Below are positions 25,133-34,800 of a stretch of DNA of 64,000 bases, piece after piece. The stretch is from Acanthochromis polyacanthus (lineage: Eukaryota > Chordata > Actinopteri > Pomacentridae). The stretch is taken from NCBI RefSeq assembly GCF_021347895.1, contig NC_067135.1:27389006-27453005 (forward strand). Direction: 5' to 3'. Positions within the stretch are counted from its first letter, which is position 1. The number at the start of each line of letters is the position of its first letter. The notes beneath the pieces were generated by a model. It was not told the origin of the DNA, ran no database searches, and saw nothing but the letters and a program-made list of their open reading frames with translations. A program made the translations under genes and the position numbers.

Positions 25133-26147
25133 TCACACTTTATTTTCAAAAAACTCCACAGCGTCGCACAGAACTTTAATTCGCCCCACCTCACCTTTGG
25201 TCAATCTGAAGAAAAGATTACTGAGTCTCTCATCGATACGCCTGGTGAATTTCATCTCGTGTAGGAAGGCTTCGCAAAGACCGTAAACTCGGTGGTCGGA
25301 GACATGGAGAGAGCGTTTCTCCAAAGCTCTCTGGATAGCAGGGATAAAACAATGGGTCCAAAGTCTCTTGTTCAGCTCTTCAAAGTGCGTCTGGTAAAAA
25401 AAGTCCGGTAAATCGGTCAGACACTCATGCTGGATTTGGCTCGGGTGATTCACCTGACAACCGTAACAGATTTCTTCACGGTATTTAGTCAGAACGCAGC
25501 TCAGCAGATGGCTCGCCACAGATTTCACCGTATTCATCAGAATGTCTGCTATCGGGCCGTCCGTTTGGTCGGATGTCGATGGAAACACTTTCTGGAAACA
25601 CACTAAACCGCTGTGCGAGGAAGGGTGGGCCTCGTCCTCCGAGCTCTCAGAGGAGGAAGGCGAAGTAGCTAGTTTCTCGTCCTGGGATGCCTCCGAAGAA
25701 GAAGGCGAGGGTAACGGTGAAGCAGCCCCGGGGTCACCCTGGCACGCCTCAGCTGATGAAGGTTGCGGCAGCAGGGAAACACTCCCGGTTTTCACTGAGG
25801 CACGTCTCCGCTGAAGAAGTTAGCGAGTACTGGGAAGCTGCAGCAGCAGCGCCGGTCTCACCCACCCAGGTCTCTGCGAAAGATGATAAGGATACGGGGG
25901 TAGCAGGTCTGGGCTCAACCGGCCAAGTCTCAGCGAAAGAAGGTAACGGGCCCGGGGAAGCGTCAGTTTCCCCGTCCTGACTCAGGCACGTCTCCGCGGA
26001 CGAAGACAGCTGTTGCGTGGAAGCGGCTTCGGGCTCCAGCAGGGAGGTCTCGAGGGAAGACGGCAGCGGTGAATCAGGACAGCTCTCCTCCAGCTCCTGG
26101 CTAAACAGCAGGGGGGAAAGCGGCGGTGTTTCGAAAGGAAGAGACAT
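25133..26147 (-). CDS. Unknown Ser/Glu-repeat plus Cys/His protein, frame-broken
   Basis: Starts at ATG 26145-26147. The N-terminal half is low-complexity, with a recurring S-S/F-A-E-T/A-C/W motif (SSAETCLSQD, SFAETWPVEP, SFAETWVGET, SSAETCLSEN, SSAEACQGDP), then Ser/Glu/Asp-rich runs. The frame open from the ATG stops at about 25749. The same repeat style continues in the next frame (+1) from about 25800 down, so a one-base frame change lies near 25795. The C-terminal half is a compact domain with a C-x2-C-x3-H-x5-H-x-C cluster (CYGCQVNHPSQIQHEC), which looks metal-binding, and it ends at 25133. An acidic tail joined to a Cys/His domain could suit a regulatory protein, but that is speculation. 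The break could be decay, a sequencing error, or, less likely, programmed shifting. Confidence 0.55.
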
Positions 26148-26286
26148 GCTCGGTTTTTAAGGTTTTTTCAAAGTCTGACACAAGCTCGTGAAAAACGCTA
26201 TCTTTAAATTACAGGGGTAGGCAGGCGGACGCAGGGGGGGTGCGATGACGCTGGTCTTTTTTTTTTTGGGGGGGAGGAGGAGGGGT

Positions 26287-26976
26287 CTAGAACTGGAGTC
26301 TTTTTTTCACTACCATGACAGCTGTCGAGGAGCGACTGGTTTCAAAGAGATTTGAAATAGTCGAGCCATATTCCTTAACCATCTCAAACCAGGTTTCAAC
26401 GGGGAGACGTAAAATTGTCTGAAATACGCCGCACTCTGTGCTGAAGTATTCCAGCACGAATTCGTCCAGATCCTCCGCTGACGTATGTTGACGACTGGCT
26501 CGGTAAAACCAACGGCCTGAGGGAGAGCTTTTTGTCTCCCACACCAGACTGACCAGAACTTGACCCGGTCTGTGGTTCATCGCTGTTCCATCTTCGTTGC
26601 GTACAGGTCTTATCTCCAGATGACCGCGGCCTAACAATGTGAGCATAGTCCAGTCTGTAGAAGTCAGCGCCGGTTTAAGAGTCAGAGAATTGTAACTTTC
26701 TCCTTCCTCTATTTGGTAAAAACCCACTTCGTGACCTGTGTAGTTGAAGTCGTACCCCCATGCACCCCCGTTCTTCAACCCCCATTTCTGATGAAGAGAG
26801 CCGATAGGGGGGTTCTGAAACCGGGACATGTACTGAACGCGTTTCTTTGGAGCTCCCCATCCTTGGTAGAAAATTGTCACCGGTACCTCGCTGACCAGGA
26901 CGGGTTCCTTAACACTATTAGGGGTATCGGGATTTTCTGAATTATCAGGTCCTCCGCAATCCATGCTTCTCTCCAT
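26287..26976 (-). CDS. Unknown 229-residue protein in Maverick block
   Basis: A complete intronless frame from ATG 26974-26976. The first 20 residues are polar (rich in Asn, Asp and Pro). Then comes a region rich in Gly, Trp and Tyr (IFYQGWGAPKKRVQYMSRF, KWGLKNGGAWGYDFNYTG) with a likely beta-strand character. The C-terminal third looks helical (DLDEFVLEYFSTECGVFQ). There is no signal peptide or membrane span. I do not recognise the family. It is the first gene downstream of the promoter-like stretch at 27480-27600 and ends about 140 bp before the next gene. An open frame of this length in an otherwise decayed area suggests recent arrival or retained coding. Confidence 0.65.
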   Translation of the reverse strand: MERSMDCGGPDNSENPDTPNSVKEPVLVSEVPVTIFYQGWGAPKKRVQYMSRFQNPPIGSLHQKWGLKNGGAWGYDFNYTGHEVGFYQIEEGESYNSLTLKPALTSTDWTMLTLLGRGHLEIRPVRNEDGTAMNHRPGQVLVSLVWETKSSPSGRWFYRASRQHTSAEDLDEFVLEYFSTECGVFQTILRLPVETWFEMVKEYGSTISNLFETSRSSTAVMVVKKRLQF

Positions 26977-27109
26977 ATTTTTTTCCCAGAGTTGTTGTTT
27001 TGTTTACACAGACACCCACACACTGATCACCACTTCTCCCCCTGCGTCTCTGATAACCCTGTGGTGATTAAGGAGGGGCTTAGGGGAGAGATAGGCGATC
27101 ACATTCACA

Positions 27110-27129
27110 TACACACACACACACACACA
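27110..27129. repeat. CA microsatellite
   Basis: About ten CA units upstream of the 229-residue gene. Confidence 0.9.
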
Positions 27130-27357
27130 TAGACACCAGTCACGACGGCGAGCAGACAAGACATACCGGAGAGCAGCATGGGGTTCAGAGAACGCTATTA
27201 CAGAGAGAATACAGAAACATTTTTGATTTTCACAGGTTTCTCTGTCAAAGAATGCTAAAAAACTCTGTCATAGGAGGGATGAGAACGCCGAAATTTTTGT
27301 TTTACAGGGACGCTTCTGCTCCACATCAGATAAATACTTTTGACTGTTAGGACCCGG

Positions 27358-27390
27358 GAGGGAGGGAGGGGGAGGGGGGGGAGGGGGGCG
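27358..27390. repeat. G-rich run
   Basis: Repeated GGGAGGGAGGG followed by GGGG-A-GGGG blocks on the plus strand. Several runs of three or more G within about 30 bases could form a G-quadruplex. Confidence 0.7.
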
Positions 27391-27479
27391 CATCTGCACC
27401 GAATAGATAAGCCGCTGAGGGTTAGGGAGACACTTTAGACCTGACTTTGGCGTCCGAGGGGAAGGGTCTCCCGGAATAA

Positions 27480-27605
27480 ACAAAGATCACGTGGTGAAAA
27501 TAACACGTCATAAGGCGGGACTTCCTGTAAAAGAGCACGTGGTAAGGCGGGACTTCCGGTTTAAAAAGGGGGCGGGGCCACCTGTCAAAGTTGTGACGTG
27601 GCAGC
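27480..27605. promoter_or_regulatory. Viral-style promoter region, candidate
   Basis: Many host factor-binding words lie within about 120 bp: CACGTG E-boxes (about 27488 and 27537), two copies of AAGGCGGGACTTCC (the second continues to GG, an ETS-like site), the TATA-like TTTAAAAAGG, a GC box GGGGGCGGGGC and TGACGTGG, a CRE-like site. Paired copies of the same word plus a TATA-like element resemble the early promoters of DNA viruses. It is about 500 bp upstream of the minus-strand gene that starts at 26976. Direction and activity cannot be read from sequence. Confidence 0.4.
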
Positions 27606-27962
27606 TTCTGATTGGAAGCTGTCATTTTTGACGAAAGGTGGTTTATATTCCTCTCTTAGGTGGTGACACTGAGGTGTTGGAGCTTTTTTTTAATATCACG
27701 AGGAGATGATGGTATTGAATACTGAGCTGAAGTCAGTGATGACCACCCTAATAAAGGTGGACAGGATGAATTTAAATAGTCGTCCAGCTGCAGTTATGGA
27801 AAAGGTCAATGGCAGAAAATGGCATGTAACTGTAATAGTTGTGCTTCTGTGCTTTGTTGAGGAATGCAAATCAAGAGAAAAGCCACATGTCCTCACCCGA
27901 TGCAAACAGGATGCTAACACGAGGTTGTATGCTGATTCCCTGTTGGGATACATGAAAACGCT

Positions 27963-28080
27963 GTGGTGGCAGCATCATGATGTGAAGCACGGTGGTGGTA
28001 GCATCATGATGTGAAGCACGGTGGTGGCGGCATCATGATGTGAAGTCTTCCACTTGAGGGGGATACTTTTTATAGGCATA
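27963..28080 (+). pseudogene. Tc1 transposase scrap with 29-bp triplication
   Basis: The word for VKHGGGSIMM, a hallmark of Tc1 transposases, occurs as three tandem 29-bp copies (27963-27991, 27992-28020, 28021-28045). Then comes GAGGGGGATACTTTTTATAG, like the 3' end of Tc1 elements. Everything between is deleted. It cannot encode an enzyme. Confidence 0.65.
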
Positions 28081-28324
28081 TGTTGTATTTTATGTCATAT
28101 GTTTTGAAGAAAAAAAATTAAATCAGAAATGGTAAAAGTAACTACTTCTTAGATGAATGCAGTGGAATTTTCCCTGTACCACTAAGTAGGAGTAATCACT
28201 AGTGACCCACACTTATCACATGATCTATAATCTAAATGTGAAAGTCTCATTTCAGAAAATTGTTTGGATTTAGCCATTTTCTGAGGATCAATGGCCTTTC
28301 CTCTGCTTTACTCTACTCTACTAC

Positions 28325-28762
28325 TTTGTCGACTTAAAAAAAGCTTTCGACACTATTGATCACAATATCCTGTTGAAAAAATTAGAACGCTACGGAATTA
28401 GAGGAATCGCAAATAAATGGATAAAAGATTATTTAACAAATAGGTACCAATATGTTCAAATATCAAACAATAAATCAGAGTTACAAAAGATAGTATATGG
28501 AATTCCACAAGGTTCAATTTTGGGACCAAAATTATTTTTACTGTACATAAATGATATTTGTAAAGTGACTAACCTTTTGCATTTTATTTTATTTGCAGAT
28601 GATACCAATATATTTTGTTCTGGAAAGAATATTGATCAACTTCTAAATACAGTGGAAGTCGAACTAAAAATTTTAAAATGCTGGTTTGATAGAAATAAAC
28701 TTTCATTAAATCTAAACAAAACAAAATTTATTATTTTTAGTAATTTCCAATTGCCAATTTAA
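28325..28762 (+). pseudogene. LINE reverse transcriptase fragment
   Basis: An open frame of about 145 codons covers reverse-transcriptase motifs in order: FVDLKKAFDTIDH (first catalytic Asp), KWIKDYLTNRYQYVQ, GIPQGSILGPKLFLLYIND and FADDTNIF (the catalytic YxDD-type motif), then LSLNLNKTKF. The motifs are intact but the N-terminal half of the protein, including the endonuclease, is missing. A stop at 28760-28762 ends it. It would not be active. Confidence 0.8.
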
Positions 28763-29025
28763 TGTTTAAAATTAAAAATGACAGAGCTCCAAACTGTGTT
28801 CAGAACTTGTTCAAAATGAAAAGTACTTCATATGAACTTAGAGGATTATTTATGTTTACTAAGCCTAAAGCAAGAACTGATGTAAAGTTAAGAAGTTTTT
28901 CTTTCCAAGGTGTACATGTGTGGAACGCTCTCGAGGATGAACTGAAGTCTTGCACTTCATTATTTATATTTAAGAGAAAGCTTAAAGCCAAGTTAATGGA
29001 ATCTTATTTAAGAAATTTATTGTAA
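28762..29025 (+). pseudogene. LINE ORF2 C-terminal fragment
   Basis: An 87-residue frame that overlaps the end of the reverse-transcriptase piece. It resembles the end of LINE ORF2 proteins: MFKIKNDRAPNCVQNLF, then SFSFQGVHVWNALEDELKSC and SLFIFKRKLKAKL. Joining of two distant parts in a different frame shows an internal deletion. Confidence 0.65.
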
Positions 29026-29492
29026 GGCAAAATGTAAGCTTCTCTAAAATGCTTCTCTAGATTTTTGTTTCATTTTTCCTTTCAGCGTGAAAACTTAAGT
29101 TGTGATAAGGGTAGGCGATATAAGCTGTGCTTCAGCCTATACCTTTTCAGTCATTGCCAACAGTAATTGTTTATTGTTAATTTGTTGTTTTGGATGCTGA
29201 CTGAAATAAACTAAACTAAAAAAAACTAAAACTAAAACTCTTCCTCATGGCCTTTATTCAGCTGAAAATAAAGGAGGCATTCACCGTGTTCACAATCCTC
29301 TTATCTGCAGCAGAATGTGTTTCTTTCACCATGAAATGCACGGCAGCATTTCTCACATTGCTCTGCTGTCTGAGGCATGCAAGTCAGGTGTCATAAGTGG
29401 AAAATGTTAACCATTGGACTCACCACACCCATGAGGAAAACACACTCCTTCCTCCTGTGAGAGCTGCTATTATGTATTCCCATGTCCTCATA

Positions 29493-29515
29493 TGCACACA
29501 CACACACACACACCC
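29493..29515. repeat. CA microsatellite
   Basis: About eleven CA units. Confidence 0.85.
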
Positions 29516-29689
29516 ACGTACACAAAGGTTGTCAGCCAGTATGCCAACTAAGTACTATTAGTACAGTAACTAATGGCAGGTTGTGCTTTGAATGCTGCTA
29601 TTTTAAGATTAGGCGGCGCTCAGTCAGGCCGGCAGAGAAACGAGCGCTGGGCCCAGGAGAGGGAGGGCCGGGCTGATGAATAACTGTGG

Positions 29690-29803
29690 TGACGTTACAT
29701 TTTCCTGTTTCACAGCTAGCCCTGTCATGTATTCACGCTCATTCATACAGCAGGAGTCACCTGTCAACAGCGAGGACCGACTCACCAGCTCCAGCTGACA
29801 GAA
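29690..29803 (+). other. Possible 5' non-coding exon of TRIM gene
   Basis: The stretch ends in a strong donor, CAGAA|GTAAGTAT, at 29803/29804. It is upstream of the first coding exon, whose acceptor TTCCGCAG ends at 31256. TRIM genes often have such a leader exon. The 5' limit is a guess. Confidence 0.35.
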
Positions 29804-31276
29804 GTAAGTATGGGAGAGCTACAAATGTGATTATTCTTATTATTGTGAGAGTTGTGGAAAAGACTGCACATGTGAATGAAAGTGAAATTAATCAGTTTAA
29901 ATAGCTCAGACATGGACTGTTCAGAAGAGGATTATAGGCCGTAGATTTGTTCAGTTATTTGGATTTCAGACCTACTTCACAGGAAATCACAATAATGTAA
30001 CAAGTTGTCTACGGGTTAAATGTTAGTTGGTGCTACTTTAAGCTAGGCTAGGTAAGAAATGTTACGCTCATGGTTTGGAGCGAAAGTTAAGTAACTGGGG
30101 CAGATTTGATGAACTCCTTGACATACATTTTCCCACTTTTAATTGCTCGTGCGTAGCTTTGAGATCATTAAAATTGTGCTTGTCTAAGTCAGAGTTTAAC
30201 GTTTGGGGAAATATGCTTGTTTTGCATGTTTAGCTTAGCATAAATCCTGAAAAGAGGGTAAAAAAGGTAGCTTTGTTATGACTTCACTGTGCTCGGCTAG
30301 TAAATAAAAATAATTCAGCACATAATAATTGATAAAACTTGATTTTACCCCTTGTTTTTTATGCAGAATAAACCAATTAGATATAATGTTTTAATAAATG
30401 CAAATGCAAGCTGTTTCTGATTAACTCCAGTGCCTACGCTAAGCTAAGCATTTGAAAACCAGCCACTAGTAGCCTAAATAAATAACCGCTGTGGGCCAAA
30501 TGGAGATAAATAAACTAGCTTGTTTTTCGTTTTGTATTTTGATAAATATTTAAATCTAATAGCTTCCATTCCACATTTAGCTGCTAACTGACAGAATGTG
30601 TTAGCTTGCTATTATTACCCATTTAATATTGAGGAGATATATTTGACCCGACACACAAAGTGATACAAATTTTAAAGATTTTCCATTACACTTAACAAAA
30701 ATAACACAGAATTTGTCAAATTGCAATATTTTAAGCTAATAAATGCTGCAGCAAGTGAGTGTAATTGGGTGAAAGTGCTTAAATGCGACTTATTCTGCAA
30801 CACTTTTTTTCTCCGTGTGCATATAATTACTGACTTTTATGGCGTCCTAAATGTTTAACCACCAGTTTGAGACCGGCTAGAAGTTACCACCTTAAGCAGG
30901 CCTCGTTTTAGCAGCAGGTAATCGTGAGTTCGTGTCTGATTTTGGTGTGTCGGTGTGCCTGTTGTGTTATTATTGTGTCAGGCTGTGTTATTGTGATAAT
31001 CTGTGGAAAGAGAAAGGTGTGTCTGGTGCGTGTAGTTGGGCAACAAAACAATGACTAATACACCAAACAGTGCTGGGTGTAGAAATCCTGAATTTCAAGA
31101 AGTGCATACCTCAATATATTTACACAGCTACTCACACAAGTAGAAGTATGTATTTTTGCTACACAACTATGCAGAACATCAACCATATGTGTAATTAGTT
31201 TGCTTCCTCTATCGATGATCTTCCTGTGACTGACTTCCCTGTTTACTGTTCCGCAGTCAATGCCTCCCCGGCAAAC

Positions 31277-31846
31277 ATGTTGCCACAAGAGCAGTTCCAG
31301 TGCACCATCTGCCAGCAGGTGTTCAGCGACCCAGTGACCACTCCTTGTGGACACAACTTCTGCCAGTCCTGCATCCAGAGCGTGTGGGACAGCAGCTCCA
31401 CCTGCCAGTGCCCCACCTGCAATAAATCCTTCACCTCCCGGCCTGAAATAAGCGTCAACACGGCCTTCAAGGAGCTGGCGGACAGCTTTAGGCAGATGGT
31501 GTCGTGCTCGTCCGCCTCGCCGCTGTCCGCAGTCAAACCGGGCGAGGTGGTGTGCGACGTCTGCGCCGCCACGGCCCGGCAGGTGAGGGCCCAGAAGTCC
31601 TGCCTGGCGTGTCTGACGTCGTACTGCGAAGCCCACCTGGAGCCCCACCGCAGGGTCGCCACGCTGAGGCTGCACAAGCTCATGGAGCCGGTGGGGGACC
31701 TGCAGGACCGGATGTGTAAGAAGCACGAGAGGCTGCTGGAGATGTTCTGCAGGGACGAGCAGAAGTGCGTTTGTCAGTTCTGCACCGAGACCGAGCACAA
31801 AGACCACCGGGCCGTCACGATAGAGGACGAGAGCAGCGAGAGGAAG
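31277..31846 (+). CDS. TRIM exon 1: RING and two B-boxes
   Basis: 190 codons. The RING is at residues about 9-50: CTIC, CGHNFCQSCI and CPTC carry the zinc ligands. B-box 1 (CDVC ... CLAC ... YCEAHLEPH) follows, then B-box 2 (CKKHERLLEMFC, CVCQFC, EHKDHRAV). The donor AGGAAG|GTGGAG is weaker than consensus, but it keeps phase 0 and joins to the next exon exactly as in other TRIM genes. Reading through it gives a stop a few codons later. Confidence 0.9.
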
Positions 31847-34800
31847 GTGGAGTACGCCCTGTAGTCGTAGAGTCCAGCATGAAATTCACAGTTACCACCG
31901 ACGTCTGTTCATTAGCGATAACAAGATATCTCATCAAATTAAAGACTTTCCCCGACAATATCTTTAAGCTTTTTTCAATAAAACATATAGACACAGGAAG
32001 TAATGCAAGAAAGTACAGAAGACTAATAAACAATGAACTGCTCCTCTCAATTCCTCAATTAGACTTGACTCAATATGACATTATAAATCCCCGGAGGACA
32101 TAAAGATGTTACAGCAGCGTGGATATTCAATCAATATTAACTACTGTAAAATAAAATAAGACAAAATAAAATAAAAACAAGATAAGATAAAATAAAAAAA
32201 ACTAAAATATAATATGAAAAAATAAAAAAGAATAAAGTAAAATTACATGTAATAAAATAAAACAATGTAAGATAAAAAATAAAATAAAACAACATTAATT
32301 AAATAAGAAAATAAGATAAAATACAACAAAAATAAGACAAAATAAAGTGAAATAAGTAAAATCTAAAAAAAAAAACATATGAAATATAAAATTGAAACTA
32401 TGTGCACATGACATATGTTTACAGATATAATAAATTTAGATTTAGACTTTATTCATCCCTAGAGGGAAATTCAGTTGTTGCAGCAGCGTGGATATTTAAT
32501 AATTGGACAAAAAAAAAGGACAGCACAGAATATTAGGGTATTAAATGAAGGTAAAATAATATAAAATAAAATAAAAATAAATTGAAATAAAGTTTTAAAA
32601 TAAAATTAAGTGAAATAGAATAAAAATAAATTTAGATAAAATAAAATTAAGTGAAATAAAATAAATTATAGAAATATAATACAGAAAAAATCTACAGAAT
32701 ATAAAAGAGTGAGACAGAAATGTGCAAATGAGAATAGTTTGCATGTGCAAATGACAGAAGAAGGTGCTGATAAGTCTACAGATGCAATGACTGGCGTTTA
32801 GGATGTAATTTATCCAATATGTAAAGTGGTTTAATCAGCAGGTAAAGTGATAAAGTCCTGGAAGAACAGGTTTGGGGACCTTTTATGGTGGCGATGATGG
32901 TAGTCCACATTTATTATCCCACGTCTCCCAGACACATTCTACTCCTCGGTATCATTTTCGAACAAATCTCACATCATTTATAAAATATCCCCAAAGGTCT
33001 TCATATTTTCTTTGTTTGTTTTCAGCCTATAAGTGAACATAGTTAGTTTTATCCAATGCATGTTAGTTTTTTTTGGCCTTTTTAATAACTAGACCGCTGA
33101 CATTCATCAATATTTGTTCTTTTTTATGATAATTATGTTCTTGTAGAAGTAAGTCAGGATCCAGTACACATCTTTTGAACACATCTAACACATTTATCGC
33201 CACTCTTCTGCACAATTTGATGCAACCGTCTGTTCCTCTACAGGGGGAAAATATTCTACCTTTGCACTGTCGCTGGACATTAAAACATCTTATCAATCCT
33301 GGGTCTTCTTCACTCACGGTGTTGGATTAAATTCTACACATTTTTTTCAATTCAGGTTGCTAAGATGCTGCAGAACTCACATGTACATGAAAGTGTCTGA
33401 ATGAGGAATGGAATATTTATCTTTTTACTGTGTATTAGCTCATAAAGTCCTGAATATTTTATAAAAAATGTGGTAATTTTGCTATTTTTTATTTTGTTGT
33501 TGTTTTTTCTCCCTAATTATAAAATACACCAAAATATCAATAAAAATACAAAAAAAAATGTTCCTTTACATGCATTATGTAAAAACGGGAAATAATTGTT
33601 GCTGAAATTAGCTGTAAAAAATTTTTTTTTAAAAGGAATAAGAATTTTTTGCTGTCAAAAAGTTGCTAAATACAATTGAAAATTTGCTTTTTATTGAACA
33701 GATCGAACTGTTAAAGTTAAATACTGTAAATATGTTTTCTAAAATGAAATACAATTAGCTTCAGAAGTACTGTTTCTGCAAGTCTGTTAATAGTAATTAC
33801 AGAAGATGTCTCCAAAATTCAATTATATATATATATATTAATATTGCATATTATAAGTCATTTCATAGTTTTTACGATTAAAATGCACATGATGTTCAGG
33901 TTTGCTGTATTTTGTTGATGGAAAAACTATTGGGACAATTCTTTTGTGTTACTCTACAATATTTTTGACAGCTTCTGGAATATTGGTTTTATTTTATTTG
34001 TCCGTTTCTACATGCATGCACATGATCACAGCCTCTCTTCTCCCTGTTCAGGTCCAAATGAAGAAGACCAAGGCAGATTTTCAGCAGATGATCCAGGAGC
34101 GACTGAAGAAAGTGGAGGAGATCCAAAACTGTCTGAAGCTCAGCGTGGTGAGCTCATTTCTGTCACACTGAAATTCTTCATTTTCACGAGTTTCCTGTTT
34201 ACATCACAATCAGAAAAGTGTTTTAAAGCTCCGTTAGAGGTTTGAAGGGCCACTGAAACTTAAAATCTCTAATTTTCAAGCGTTCAAAGTGAGGATGTCA
34301 TGGCAAGATATCTCCAATTTAAAGATGACAGAATTTGTTTTAGATAATGAGAGGCAGGCTGCACCAATGCAGCCTTGACTAGTAAATATTACTGTGCCCC
34401 CTAAAAAAACCCTCCATCTTACAGGTATAAAATGCAAAAAAAAAACTCTCTTAAAGTCCTTCCTACACTTGTTTTAATAAGGCATTTTGAGAAATTGAAG
34501 TCCAAGAGATTGATTGAATGATTGAAAGAAGTTTATCACGATGCATATAGATAAAATAAGATAAGAATGAGAAAGATGAGATGAGATGAGATGAAGATAC
34601 CATGAGGATGAGAAGAATTACATGAGATGATATTATGAGAAGAATAAGATAGATGAAAAGAATGAGAGAAGATGAGATGGGATGAGTCAAGATGAGAAGA
34701 GCTACAATAATATGAGACCAATATGAGTTGAGATAAGAGAAGATGAGATGATATGGGATAGAAGAATGCAATGAGATACGATTAGAAGAATGAGATGAGA

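Larger units (their letters stand above)
23427..27600 (-). mobile_element. Maverick/Polinton (adintovirus-like) fragment
   Basis: The block is identified by the integrase start at 23427-23650. To its right lie an AT-rich tandem repeat and three more minus-strand genes (24761-25048, 25133-26147, 26287-26976) that are intronless, closely spaced and unlike their surroundings, then a promoter-like stretch. Mavericks are large double-stranded-DNA elements of 15-20 kb that encode an integrase, a protein-primed DNA polymerase B, a packaging ATPase, a protease and capsid proteins; animal copies are now seen as relatives of adintoviruses. None of those other core genes is in view, so only one flank of the element is present, or the rest is lost in the gap. 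Grouping the three unknown genes with the integrase rests on strand, density and adjacency. I could not locate terminal repeats or the 6-bp target duplication, and the right boundary is a guess. Confidence 0.6.
28325..29240 (+). mobile_element. L2/Rex1-like LINE, 5'-truncated and deleted
   Basis: A 3' fragment of a non-LTR retrotransposon. It enters in the reverse-transcriptase domain, skips the region between the thumb and the C-terminus, and ends with a 3' untranslated region and a tail of repeated CTAAA units at about 29205-29238. ACTGAAATAAACTAAACTAA before the tail is typical for fish LINEs of the CR1/L2 group. Assignment within the group is uncertain. Confidence 0.75.

Noticed and set aside
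25542..25980. Plus-strand frames over the Ser/Glu repeat gene
   Set aside because: Shadow frames of a repetitive minus-strand gene.
31055..31807. 250-codon frame antisense to TRIM exon 1
   Set aside because: A shadow of the GC-rich exon. The sense strand has the RING and B-box zinc ligands and splice sites.
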